DNA from: Salegentibacter salarius
Lineage (GTDB): Bacteria > Bacteroidota > Bacteroidia > Flavobacteriales > Flavobacteriaceae
NCBI RefSeq assembly: GCF_900168265.1
Contig: NZ_FVZF01000003.1
Coordinates: 124,001 to 188,000 of the forward strand
Reading direction: 5' to 3'
DNA: 64,000 nucleotides
The notes under the pieces were generated by a model. It was not told where the DNA came from, did no database searches, and saw nothing but the letters and a program-made list of their open reading frames with translations. Of this stretch, positions 1 through 6,799 are shown piece by piece. Each line of letters opens with the position of its first letter. Position 1 is the stretch's first letter. The translations under genes were made by a program, and so were the position numbers.

Positions 1-853
1 TGCCTTCACTTTCTGGTTTTAAAAATGGTTTTACAAATAGCGGGATTTCTTTTTGTTGAAGAGGCTGTAATGTTTTTGGGTGAATTACCGAAGCTCCATA
101 AAAAGCAAGTTCTATAGCTTCTTCATAAGAAATATGTTGAAGTAATTCTGGATCTTTAAAAACCCGTGGATCGGCATTTAGAACCCCGGGCACATCTTTC
201 CAGATGGTTACATTTTCAGCATTTAAACAATAGGCGAAAATTGCCGCGGTATAATCACTACCTTCTCTCCCAAGCGTGGTAGTAAAGTTATTGGGATCTG
301 AGCCAATAAAACCCTGGGTGATGTTTATTTCGTTTAAATTCAGGTTGCGCTGAATTGCTTCCTGGGTTTCTTCCCAATTTACACCTGCATCCCGGTAAAC
401 ACTATCGGTTTTTATAAATTCACGCGCATCTACCCAATTGGTATTTACATTTTGAGAATTCAAATACTCACTCACAATAGCGGTAGAAACCAGCTCACCG
501 TAACAAATTACCTGGTCGTAAACAAAATCGTATTGTTCAGATTTATTATGCTGAAGAAAATTTTTAAGCTCGGTAAAAAGTGTATTAACTTTAGTGAAAA
601 CTGGCGCTTTGGTATCTTCAAAAAGCTCGTTTAAAATCTCAAAATGGGTTTCTTCAACCGCCTCGAGGCTTTTAGGGATTTCTTTTTCAAAAAGATAATC
701 TTTAATTACAATTTCCAGCGCGTTGGTGGTTTTACCCATCGCCGAGATCACGATCACTTTGGGGCCGTTCCCGGTTTTCTCTAATACATTTTGAACATTT
801 TTTACCCCGGCTGCATCTTTCACCGATGCGCCTCCAAACTTAAAAACCTTCAT
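1..853 (-). CDS. lysC: Aspartate kinase (monofunctional), 5' part; gene runs off the window start
   Basis: Phosphorylates L-aspartate in the first step of lysine, methionine and threonine synthesis. The frame is open from an ATG at 851-853 to the window edge, about 284 codons. The N-terminus has the aspartokinase nucleotide-binding signature KFGGASVKD at residues 5-13, and further on the catalytic-domain motifs GREGSDYTA and WKDVPGV-ADPR are seen. The reading frame stops at the window edge around the end of the kinase domain, so the regulatory ACT domains and the question of a fused homoserine dehydrogenase cannot be judged; the N-terminal wording resembles monofunctional flavobacterial enzymes. 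It lies 6 bp downstream of the acetyltransferase gene that ends at 860 and is probably cotranscribed with it. Confidence 0.93.
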   Translation of the reverse strand, partial: MKVFKFGGASVKDAAGVKNVQNVLEKTGNGPKVIVISAMGKTTNALEIVIKDYLFEKEIPKSLEAVEETHFEILNELFEDTKAPVFTKVNTLFTELKNFLQHNKSEQYDFVYDQVICYGELVSTAIVSEYLNSQNVNTNWVDAREFIKTDSVYRDAGVNWEETQEAIQRNLNLNEINITQGFIGSDPNNFTTTLGREGSDYTAAIFAYCLNAENVTIWKDVPGVLNADPRVFKDPELLQHISYEEAIELAFYGASVIHPKTLQPLQQKEIPLFVKPFLKPESEG

Positions 854-859
854 AAAATT

Positions 860-1330
860 TTAATCGATATTTTTCTGGATTCCGGTTTCATCCATATGTA
901 CGGTATACCAGTTTTTCTTGATATCTGCCCCGGTATTTTCGTAAAATTCCTGGGCATTTTTGTTCCCTTCAGAAACTACCCATTCTACTCTTCTAACGCT
1001 ATTTTCGTGGCCATATTTTACGACTCTTTTGTAGAGTGCGCCACCAAGTCCTGTGCCTCGCATACTTTTTCTAACGATTAGATCTTCCAGGTGAACGGTA
1101 CGGCCTTTCCAGGTAGAAAACCTAAAATAAACAAGTGCCATTCCTTCAATCTTTCCATCTACTTCGGCTACAAAACATTTAAAGTTGCCTTCATCAAAAC
1201 CCTCGTGCTCAAGGTCGCTCACTCGAATTTCAACCTGGTCGGCAGCCTTTTCATAAGCAGCAAGTTCTTTTATAAGTTCCAAAACCGCGGGCATATCTTC
1301 CCGCTTAGCTTCACGTACAACGTATTCCAT
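860..1330 (-). CDS. GNAT N-acetyltransferase, SSAT/diamine acetyltransferase-like (copy 1)
   Basis: 156-residue GNAT protein of the spermidine/spermine (thialysine) acetyltransferase-like group. The acetyl-CoA loop RGTGLGGALY is at residues 91-100, preceded by the family pattern FSTWKGRTVHLEDL. It is a tandem paralogue of the gene at 1403-1885, roughly half identical by eye. Where the paralogue and the family have LDWN, this copy reads VSEGN (residues 119-123), so the substrate side has diverged. A TATTTTTG promoter element lies 17 bp upstream of the ATG and the aspartokinase gene follows after 6 bp. The substrate is not known; a small polyamine or amino acid is an inference from the family. 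Confidence 0.88.
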   Translation of the reverse strand: MEYVVREAKREDMPAVLELIKELAAYEKAADQVEIRVSDLEHEGFDEGNFKCFVAEVDGKIEGMALVYFRFSTWKGRTVHLEDLIVRKSMRGTGLGGALYKRVVKYGHENSVRRVEWVVSEGNKNAQEFYENTGADIKKNWYTVHMDETGIQKNID

Positions 1331-1346
1331 AAGTTCGGTGTTTCTA

Positions 1347-1354
1347 CAAAAATA
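1347..1354 (-). promoter_or_regulatory. -7 promoter element TATTTTTG for the first acetyltransferase gene
   Basis: The minus strand reads TATTTTTG, matching the Bacteroidota -7 consensus TAnnTTTG, 16 bases before the ATG at 1330. No convincing -33 TTG was identified. Confidence 0.5.
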
Positions 1355-1402
1355 GGAATAGATTTTAATAACCGGGCCTATTTTAGCGGGCTTAGCTTAT
1401 AA

Positions 1403-1885
1403 TTAACGTGATTTCTCCAGAAATTTATTCATTGCATTCTCTTCCATCTGCACGGTACACCAGTCGGTAAAAACGGTAGCGCCACTGCGGCTGTAAAAGG
1501 CACGAGCGTGGGTATTCCAGTCTAAAACCACCCATTCGGTACGTTTTACGCTCTGTTCTTTAGCGAATTCTATTACGCGCGTGTAAAGGGCATTGCCTAA
1601 TCCTTTGCCACGCATACTTTCTCTAACTACCAGGTCTTCTAGATGAACTGTTTTTCCCTTCCAGGTAGAATATCTAAAATAGCATAACGCCATTCCTTCT
1701 ATCGTTCCGGCTGCTTCGGCTACAAAACAGGTAAAGGCTGGATTGGTGCCAAAACCATCTCTTTTTAGGTCTTCTGCCGAAATTATTACGGCATCGGGTT
1801 CCTTTTCAAATTCTGCCAGTTCCTGTATTAGTTCTAGCACAGCCGGCATATCTTCCGGTCTTGCTTTTCTAATTTTAAATTCCAT
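1403..1885 (-). CDS. GNAT N-acetyltransferase, SSAT/diamine acetyltransferase-like (copy 2)
   Basis: 160-residue GNAT protein of the SSAT-like group. It keeps the family landmarks: STWKGKTVHLEDL at about residues 73-85, the acetyl-CoA loop RGKGLG at 92-97, and the VLDWN segment at 120-124 followed by an FY motif. It is the more canonical of the two tandem copies, the other one (860-1330) having lost LDWN. The genes are 72 bp apart, and each has its own TAnnTTTG element, so they may be transcribed separately. Likely acetylates a small amine; exact substrate not inferable. Confidence 0.9.
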   Translation of the reverse strand: MEFKIRKARPEDMPAVLELIQELAEFEKEPDAVIISAEDLKRDGFGTNPAFTCFVAEAAGTIEGMALCYFRYSTWKGKTVHLEDLVVRESMRGKGLGNALYTRVIEFAKEQSVKRTEWVVLDWNTHARAFYSRSGATVFTDWCTVQMEENAMNKFLEKSR

Positions 1886-1903
1886 TTTAATTTGCTTTAT
1901 CTA

Positions 1904-1911
1904 CAAAAGTA
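1904..1911 (-). promoter_or_regulatory. -7 promoter element TACTTTTG for the second acetyltransferase gene
   Basis: TACTTTTG on the minus strand fits TAnnTTTG and sits 18 bases upstream of the ATG at 1885. Confidence 0.5.
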
Positions 1912-1945
1912 AAGAATGAAATTTCAATATAGATAATTCTAAAAA

Positions 1946-2046
1946 TTTACTCGATAATCGAGACTGAATGCTCCGAGGCTTACTTCGAATTAAATTATAT
2001 CTACCAATATTAAATAATGCTTCGTGAGTTTGCTGCGACATTGTTT
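1946..2046. repeat. Dispersed hairpin repeat A, copy 1
   Basis: About 100 bp starting TTTACTCGATAATCGAGA and ending near GTTTGCTGCGACATTGTTT. It matches copies at 3308-3419 and 46948-47048 in the same orientation. It begins with the near-palindrome CTCGATAATCGAG. This copy lies between the second acetyltransferase and fbp, upstream of fbp, and is the most degenerate in the GAGGC hairpin. Confidence 0.8.
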
Positions 2047-2184
2047 TAATGGAAATATTAGAAATAACTGCCCTGAATTTTGACTGATTTAAATTTTTGT
2101 GAATTTTCAATACTTTATAGCGAAAACGTTTTAGTAACTAAAAAAAATGAATAATTTTGAAGCAAATAACGATATTGGTTCAAA

Positions 2185-3192
2185 ATGGTTAAGAAAAATC
2201 AAACTTTAGGTGAATTCATTATAGAAAATCAGGAGGCTTTTCCTTATTCTTCGGGAGAACTTTCCCGCTTAATTAGGTCCTTACGCCTGGCGGCTAAAGT
2301 GGTAAATCACGAAGTGAATAAAGCAGGTTTAGTAGATATTTTAGGCTTGCATGGCGATACCAATATCCAGGGTGAAGACCAGCAGAAACTAGATGTTTAT
2401 GCCAACGAAACTTTTATTCAAACCCTAATTAATCGGGAGATTGTTTGCGGAATCGCTTCAGAAGAAAATGACGATTTTATTACTATTTCAGGGAAAAATA
2501 ATGACAACAAAAATAAATACGTAGTCCTTATGGATCCGCTGGATGGGAGCTCTAATATTGATGTAAACGTTTCGGTAGGTACTATTTTTTCTATTTATCG
2601 TCGTGTTACTCCAATTGGTACTCCGGTAACTAAAGAAGATTTTTTACAGCCGGGAAATAAACAGGTAGCAGCTGGTTATATTATTTATGGTACTTCTACA
2701 ATGCTGGTTTACACTACTGGTTGCGGAGTAAATGGTTTCACCTTAAATCCTGCCTTAGGATCCTGGTATTTATCGCATCCAGATATGAAATTTCCCGAAA
2801 ATGGAAGTATATATTCGATGAATGAGGGGAACTATGTGCATTTTCCCCAGGGCGTAAAAAAATATATAAAGTATTGCCAGGAAGAAAAAGATGACAGGCC
2901 TTACACGTCCCGCTATATTGGATCTATGGTTTCAGATATTCACAGGAATATGATTAAAGGCGGAATTTTTATCTACCCAAAAAGTTCTAAAGCTAATAAT
3001 GGTAAACTCAGGTTGTTGTACGAATGTAACCCAATGGCGTTTATCGTAGAACAGGCCGGCGGTAAAGCCACCGATGGATTTAATCGAATTATGGACATTC
3101 AGCCTAAAGAATTACACGAGCGTGCACCTTTTTTCTGCGGAAGTAAAAATATGGTAGATAAGGCTGAAGAATTTATGCAGAAGTATAGTTAA
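2185..3192 (+). CDS. fbp: Class I fructose-1,6-bisphosphatase
   Basis: Hydrolyses fructose 1,6-bisphosphate to fructose 6-phosphate, the committed step of gluconeogenesis. The 335-residue length fits class I FBPase. Metal-binding signatures are present: EEN at 93-95 and DPLDGSSN at 117-124; the C-terminal [14 protein letters not shown] and [10 protein letters not shown] motifs are intact. The ATG is preceded by an A-rich region without a clear Shine-Dalgarno site, as usual in this phylum. An out-of-frame ATG at 2147 opens a 20-codon reading frame across the start and is probably chance. A strong hairpin terminator follows at 3224-3276, so the gene is monocistronic. It is flanked on both sides by copies of repeat A in direct orientation. 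Confidence 0.98.
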   Translation: MVKKNQTLGEFIIENQEAFPYSSGELSRLIRSLRLAAKVVNHEVNKAGLVDILGLHGDTNIQGEDQQKLDVYANETFIQTLINREIVCGIASEENDDFITISGKNNDNKNKYVVLMDPLDGSSNIDVNVSVGTIFSIYRRVTPIGTPVTKEDFLQPGNKQVAAGYIIYGTSTMLVYTTGCGVNGFTLNPALGSWYLSHPDMKFPENGSIYSMNEGNYVHFPQGVKKYIKYCQEEKDDRPYTSRYIGSMVSDIHRNMIKGGIFIYPKSSKANNGKLRLLYECNPMAFIVEQAGGKATDGFNRIMDIQPKELHERAPFFCGSKNMVDKAEEFMQKYS

Positions 3193-3223
3193 AAAGCATA
3201 ACCACTTAGTTTATATAAAAACA

Positions 3224-3276
3224 TCAGGCTAAAATAATCCGGAAGTTTAGGAGTTATTTTAGCCTGACTTTTTTTC
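3224..3276 (+). terminator. Rho-independent terminator after fbp
   Basis: A perfect 14-bp stem (TCAGGCTAAAATAA at 3224-3237 with TTATTTTAGCCTGA at 3254-3267) is followed by CTTTTTTT. Confidence 0.9.
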
Positions 3277-3307
3277 CGACTTTTACAAGCCCAAATAATT
3301 TATATGT

Positions 3308-3419
3308 TTTACTCGATAATCGAGATTAAATGCTTCATCCCGAAGTGTCGGGATGCCTCGAAATCAAATTAAATTTTCCAAAAATAATGTTTCGTAAGCT
3401 TGTTACGAACTTGTTTACT
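3308..3419. repeat. Dispersed hairpin repeat A, copy 2
   Basis: Starts TTTACTCGATAATCGAGAT and ends TTGTTTACT. Compared with the other copies it carries an extra ATCCCGA-AGTG-TCGGGAT hairpin in the middle, and its last part forms TTCGTAA-GCTTG-TTACGAA. Its right end supplies the stop codon of the TerB-like gene on the minus strand (TAA at 3415-3417). Confidence 0.85.
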
Positions 3420-3837
3420 TATCTAATAGATACTGGTAATCTTCAAAATTCAATTGTCCGCTAAAGATCTGTATAGACCTTTTAATTATTTTTTCGGCAT
3501 TCTCATTAGAAAAACCAAGACCTATAGCATAACGCTTGATAAGTGTTTCTTCTTCGTGGTCTATTTCGTTATCTGCAAAAATGATCTTGAAAAGATCGTG
3601 AAGCCGTTCCAGTCGCTTTTCACTGCTGTTATATGCGCTAATTGGAAATTCCTGTGGGTTCTTAATAACCATTTTATATTCCTGTTGGCTAATATCAAGT
3701 TTACGCGCAAAACGTTCTAAAAGAACACGTTCTTTTTCGTTGATCTCACCATCTACACTTGCAAGGTTTACAATAGAAGCAAAGTGGTTGATATTGCGAA
3801 GATGTTCTCCCGAACCAAATAAATCTGAAAATGACAT
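3415..3837 (-). CDS. TerB-like (tellurite-resistance-family) protein
   Basis: 140 residues from the chosen start MSFSDLF. The reading frame opens 18 codons earlier, but those residues are not conserved-looking, and a TATATTTG promoter element lies between the two starts, so the ATG at 3837 is preferred. The protein is all-helical with two similar acidic segments, VDGEINEKE and DNEIDHEEE, as in TerB-fold proteins that bind divalent metal. Flavobacterial relatives of this kind start almost identically. A role in tellurite resistance is not implied; function is unknown. Its stop codon lies inside repeat A copy 2. Confidence 0.8.
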   Translation of the reverse strand: MSFSDLFGSGEHLRNINHFASIVNLASVDGEINEKERVLLERFARKLDISQQEYKMVIKNPQEFPISAYNSSEKRLERLHDLFKIIFADNEIDHEEETLIKRYAIGLGFSNENAEKIIKRSIQIFSGQLNFEDYQYLLDK

Positions 3838-3856
3838 TTTAATAAATTTTATACTG

Positions 3857-3864
3857 CAAATATA
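3857..3864 (-). promoter_or_regulatory. -7 promoter element TATATTTG for the TerB-like gene
   Basis: TATATTTG on the minus strand, 19 bases upstream of the ATG at 3837; it decides the choice of start for that gene. Confidence 0.55.
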
Positions 3865-3994
3865 CTTAAAGCTTAAAGTATATTTTATCAAAAAATGGCT
3901 AAAATATTCAGGTTTTAATCAATCCCTAATCTTTTCTTAATCCTTTTTTTAGGCGTGGCATTTTGGGTAATTTCAATCCAATTACTTAAGAAAA

Positions 3995-5014
3995 ATGAAA
4001 CCACCTTTACTCGCTTTTAATAAAAAAGGAATTTACTGCGAAGCAGCAGATGTTTACCTGGATCCCTGGAAACCTGTAGATAAGGCAATTATTTCCCACG
4101 GCCATGCCGATCATTCCCGTTGGGGACATAAAAAATATATTACACATCACAGCAATGTTCCTATTATAAAGCATCGCCTGGGGGAAATTGAAGTTTCGGG
4201 GAAAGAATGGAACGAAACATTTACAATTAATGGTGTGAAATTTTCTCTGCATCCCGCCGGGCATATTATTGGTTCTTCGCAGATTAGAGTAGAGCACAAA
4301 GGTGAGGTTTGGGTTTTTACCGGCGATTATAAAGATGAAGAAGATGGTGTGGCCGTACCTTATGAACCGGTAAAATGTCACACATTTATCACCGAATGTA
4401 CTTTTGGTTTGCCTGCTTTTAAATGGCAGCCGCAAGCGGAAGTTTTTACTGAAATTAATAACTGGTGGCAGCAAAATAAGGAAGACGATAGAACCTCTGT
4501 GATCTTTGGATATTCCCTCGGAAAAGCACAGCGTTTGTTGAAACATCTCGATACTTCTATCGGTAAAATTTACACTCACGGTGCTATAGAAAATATGACG
4601 GAGGTGATTCGACCTTTAGCTGAAATGCCCGAAACTACAAGAGTTACCCGTGATACTAAAAAGAATGAATTTAAAGGAAATATCGTGGTAGCTCCTCCAA
4701 GTGCCCACGGCAGCCCATGGATTAAGAAAATGGTGCCTTATGTTACAGCTTCGGCCAGCGGCTGGATGACGTTTCGAGGAGCAAGAAGAAGACGTGCAAT
4801 AGATCGAGGTTTTGTTCTTTCCGATCATTGCGACTGGCAGGGACTTTTGAAATCTATAAAAGCTACCGGAGCCGAAAAAGTGATTTGCACTCACGGTTAT
4901 ACCGATACTTTCTCCCGCTATTTACGGGAATTAGGCTATGATGCTCGAACCGAAGAAACACAATACGAAGGAGAATTGGGAGAGGAAGAGTCAAAAATTG
5001 AAAAAGAAAGTTGA
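3995..5014 (+). CDS. Ligase-associated DNA exonuclease (metallo-beta-lactamase fold)
   Basis: 339 residues. The metallo-beta-lactamase/beta-CASP zinc motif HGHADH is at residues 35-40, with later metal ligands in HPAGHIIGSS and FTGDYKDEEDG, and a C-terminal LSDHCDW/CTHGYTD section. This matches the putative exonuclease family found next to bacterial ATP-dependent DNA ligases. It is the first gene of a three-gene cluster with the ligase (5064) and Lhr-like helicase (6800), pointing to DNA end processing before ligation. The nuclease activity is inferred from family and context. Confidence 0.92.
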   Translation: MKPPLLAFNKKGIYCEAADVYLDPWKPVDKAIISHGHADHSRWGHKKYITHHSNVPIIKHRLGEIEVSGKEWNETFTINGVKFSLHPAGHIIGSSQIRVEHKGEVWVFTGDYKDEEDGVAVPYEPVKCHTFITECTFGLPAFKWQPQAEVFTEINNWWQQNKEDDRTSVIFGYSLGKAQRLLKHLDTSIGKIYTHGAIENMTEVIRPLAEMPETTRVTRDTKKNEFKGNIVVAPPSAHGSPWIKKMVPYVTASASGWMTFRGARRRRAIDRGFVLSDHCDWQGLLKSIKATGAEKVICTHGYTDTFSRYLRELGYDARTEETQYEGELGEEESKIEKES

Positions 5015-5020
5015 ATGCTT

Positions 5021-5046
5021 TGTCACTTCGAGCGCAATTAAGAAGT
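5021..5046. repeat. Short intergenic repeat of the flavobacterial TGTCACTTCGAGCGCA type
   Basis: The exonuclease-ligase gap contains TGTCACTTCGAGCGCA followed by AGAAGT, a motif common between genes in this family of bacteria (from general knowledge of such genomes). It appears only once in this window. Confidence 0.4.
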
Positions 5047-5063
5047 AACTAAACTAATTTAAA

Positions 5064-6659
5064 ATGAAGGACTTTGCAGAGCTTATAAAAACCCTGGACA
5101 GCACCAATAAAACTACCTTAAAAGTTGAAGCCTTAACGCATTATTTTAAAAATGCTGAGGATAAAGACAAGGTTTGGACTATCGCTATTTTATCGCATCG
5201 CAGGCCATCAAGACCTGTGAACACCACTTTAATGCGCCAATGGGCTTCAGAATTGGCCAATATCCCTGTATGGTTATTTGAAGAATCCTACCACATTGTT
5301 GGCGATCTGGCCGAAACAATCGCTTTGGTAATTCCGCCAGCCGAAGAAAATACCGAAAAAAGTTTGAATCAATTTCTTCAGGAAATACTGGAATTAAAAC
5401 CTAAAACCGAAGCAGAAAAAAAGGACTACTTACATAAAAACTGGCTAGAGCTTAATTATTACGAGCGTTTTGTGTTTACCAAACTCATCACGGGAAGTTT
5501 TCGAATTGGGGTAAGTCAAAAATTAATGACGCGTGCACTTTCAAAAGCAACCGGTATAGACGAAGATATTCTTGCCTACAAAATGATGGGTAATTGGAAG
5601 CCTGAAAAAACAACTTTTAAAAAACTGATTTTAGAAGAAAACGAAGAAGATTATTTGTCAAAACCTTATCCTTTTTACCTGGCCTACGCCATAGATGGTG
5701 AAATTGAAGACTTAGGAGTTGTAGCTAATTGGAGCGCCGAGCATAAATGGGATGGCATCCGCTCCCAGGTGATTGTTAGAAATGATGAACTTTTTGTTTG
5801 GAGCCGGGGGGAAGAACTGGTCACCGATAAATATCCCGAATTTGAAGATTTCGTGGGCAAAGTTCCTAATGGAACGGTAATAGACGGCGAAATATTATCT
5901 TTTCCAGATGGCAAAATTGGAACCTTTAAAGACCTGCAAACCCGAATTGGAAGAAAAAATATCAGTAAAAAATTGCTGGAGAAAACCCCGGTAATTTTAA
6001 AAGCTTACGATGTTTTAGAATGGAAAGGAGAAGATATAAGAACCGAGCCATTTGTTGAAAGAAGAAATATTCTGGAGAAGCTATATGCTGAGGTTTCATC
6101 AGAAGAAATTCCCTTGCATTTATCTGAACGAATTTCTTTTAAAAACTGGGCTGAAGTTGCCGAAGAACGCGAGCGTGCCCGGGAGGAAAAATCGGAAGGC
6201 TTGATGTTGAAAAGATTGGATTCGCCGTATTTAGTGGGAAGAAAAAAAGGCGACTGGTGGAAGTGGAAGGTAGATCCGCTTACGGTAGATGCCGTGCTCA
6301 CTTATGCTATGCGCGGTCACGGAAGACGAAGCAATTTATTTACCGATTATACTTTTGGATTGTGGGATGATGACAAAAAGGAGCTGGTGACTTTTGCTAA
6401 AGCATACTCAGGCCTAACCGATGCTGAATTTAGAAAATTGGATGCGTGGATCAAGAAAAACACTTTAGAGCGCTTTGGGCCGGTAAGAAGCGTGACACCA
6501 CACCACGTTTTTGAAATTGCTTTTGAAGGTATAGCCGAATCCAAACGTCATAAAAGCGGCGTGGCAACCCGTTTTCCAAGAATGGTACGCTGGCGCACCG
6601 ATAAAAATATACACGAAGCAAATACGTTGGGTGAGTTGCGAGATTTGATACCGGACTAA
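5064..6659 (+). CDS. ATP-dependent DNA ligase (LigB/LigC-like, ligase-associated cluster)
   Basis: 531 residues. An N-terminal DNA ligase A-N domain (about 1-200) precedes the nucleotidyltransferase domain, whose adenylation motif EHKWDG places the nucleophilic lysine at residue 228. Motifs DGEI (III), SEGLMLKR (IV) and DWWKWK (V) follow, then an OB-fold C-terminal domain. It seals nicks using ATP rather than NAD and is distinct from the essential LigA. It lies between the exonuclease and helicase genes and is likely cotranscribed with them, although three hairpins separate it from the helicase gene. The biological role of this cluster is presumed to be DNA repair. Confidence 0.95.
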   Translation: MKDFAELIKTLDSTNKTTLKVEALTHYFKNAEDKDKVWTIAILSHRRPSRPVNTTLMRQWASELANIPVWLFEESYHIVGDLAETIALVIPPAEENTEKSLNQFLQEILELKPKTEAEKKDYLHKNWLELNYYERFVFTKLITGSFRIGVSQKLMTRALSKATGIDEDILAYKMMGNWKPEKTTFKKLILEENEEDYLSKPYPFYLAYAIDGEIEDLGVVANWSAEHKWDGIRSQVIVRNDELFVWSRGEELVTDKYPEFEDFVGKVPNGTVIDGEILSFPDGKIGTFKDLQTRIGRKNISKKLLEKTPVILKAYDVLEWKGEDIRTEPFVERRNILEKLYAEVSSEEIPLHLSERISFKNWAEVAEERERAREEKSEGLMLKRLDSPYLVGRKKGDWWKWKVDPLTVDAVLTYAMRGHGRRSNLFTDYTFGLWDDDKKELVTFAKAYSGLTDAEFRKLDAWIKKNTLERFGPVRSVTPHHVFEIAFEGIAESKRHKSGVATRFPRMVRWRTDKNIHEANTLGELRDLIPD

Positions 6660-6679
6660 CCATTCCGCCCTATTGAGCA

Positions 6680-6782
6680 CCCCTCCTTAAAAAGGAGGGG
6701 AACTTTGGGGATGATGAAATATTAAAATAAAAGCTCCTTCCCTTTTTAAGGGAAAATGGATTATTCAGCGATAGCTGAATAA
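6680..6782. repeat. Three consecutive hairpins between ligase and helicase genes
   Basis: Perfect stems occur at 6680-6700 (CCCCTCCTT/AAGGAGGGG, 3-nt loop), 6738-6754 (TTCCCTT/AAGGGAA) and 6761-6782 (TTATTCAGC/GCTGAATAA, 4-nt loop). The first is of a type widely scattered in Bacteroidota intergenic regions. None has a good T-tract, so they look like repeats or mRNA stability elements rather than terminators. Confidence 0.7.
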
Positions 6783-6799
6783 GACGGAAGGGTTAAAAC

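Noticed and set aside
1901-2110. 69-codon frame on the minus strand upstream of fbp
   Set aside because: It runs through repeat A copy 1 and the fbp leader and has no recognisable protein features.
2147-2209. 20-codon leader frame overlapping the fbp start
   Set aside because: Short, no sign of attenuation structure, and AT-rich regions produce such frames by chance.
3415-3837. Tellurite resistance function for the TerB-like protein
   Set aside because: No other ter genes are nearby; the fold alone does not show that function.
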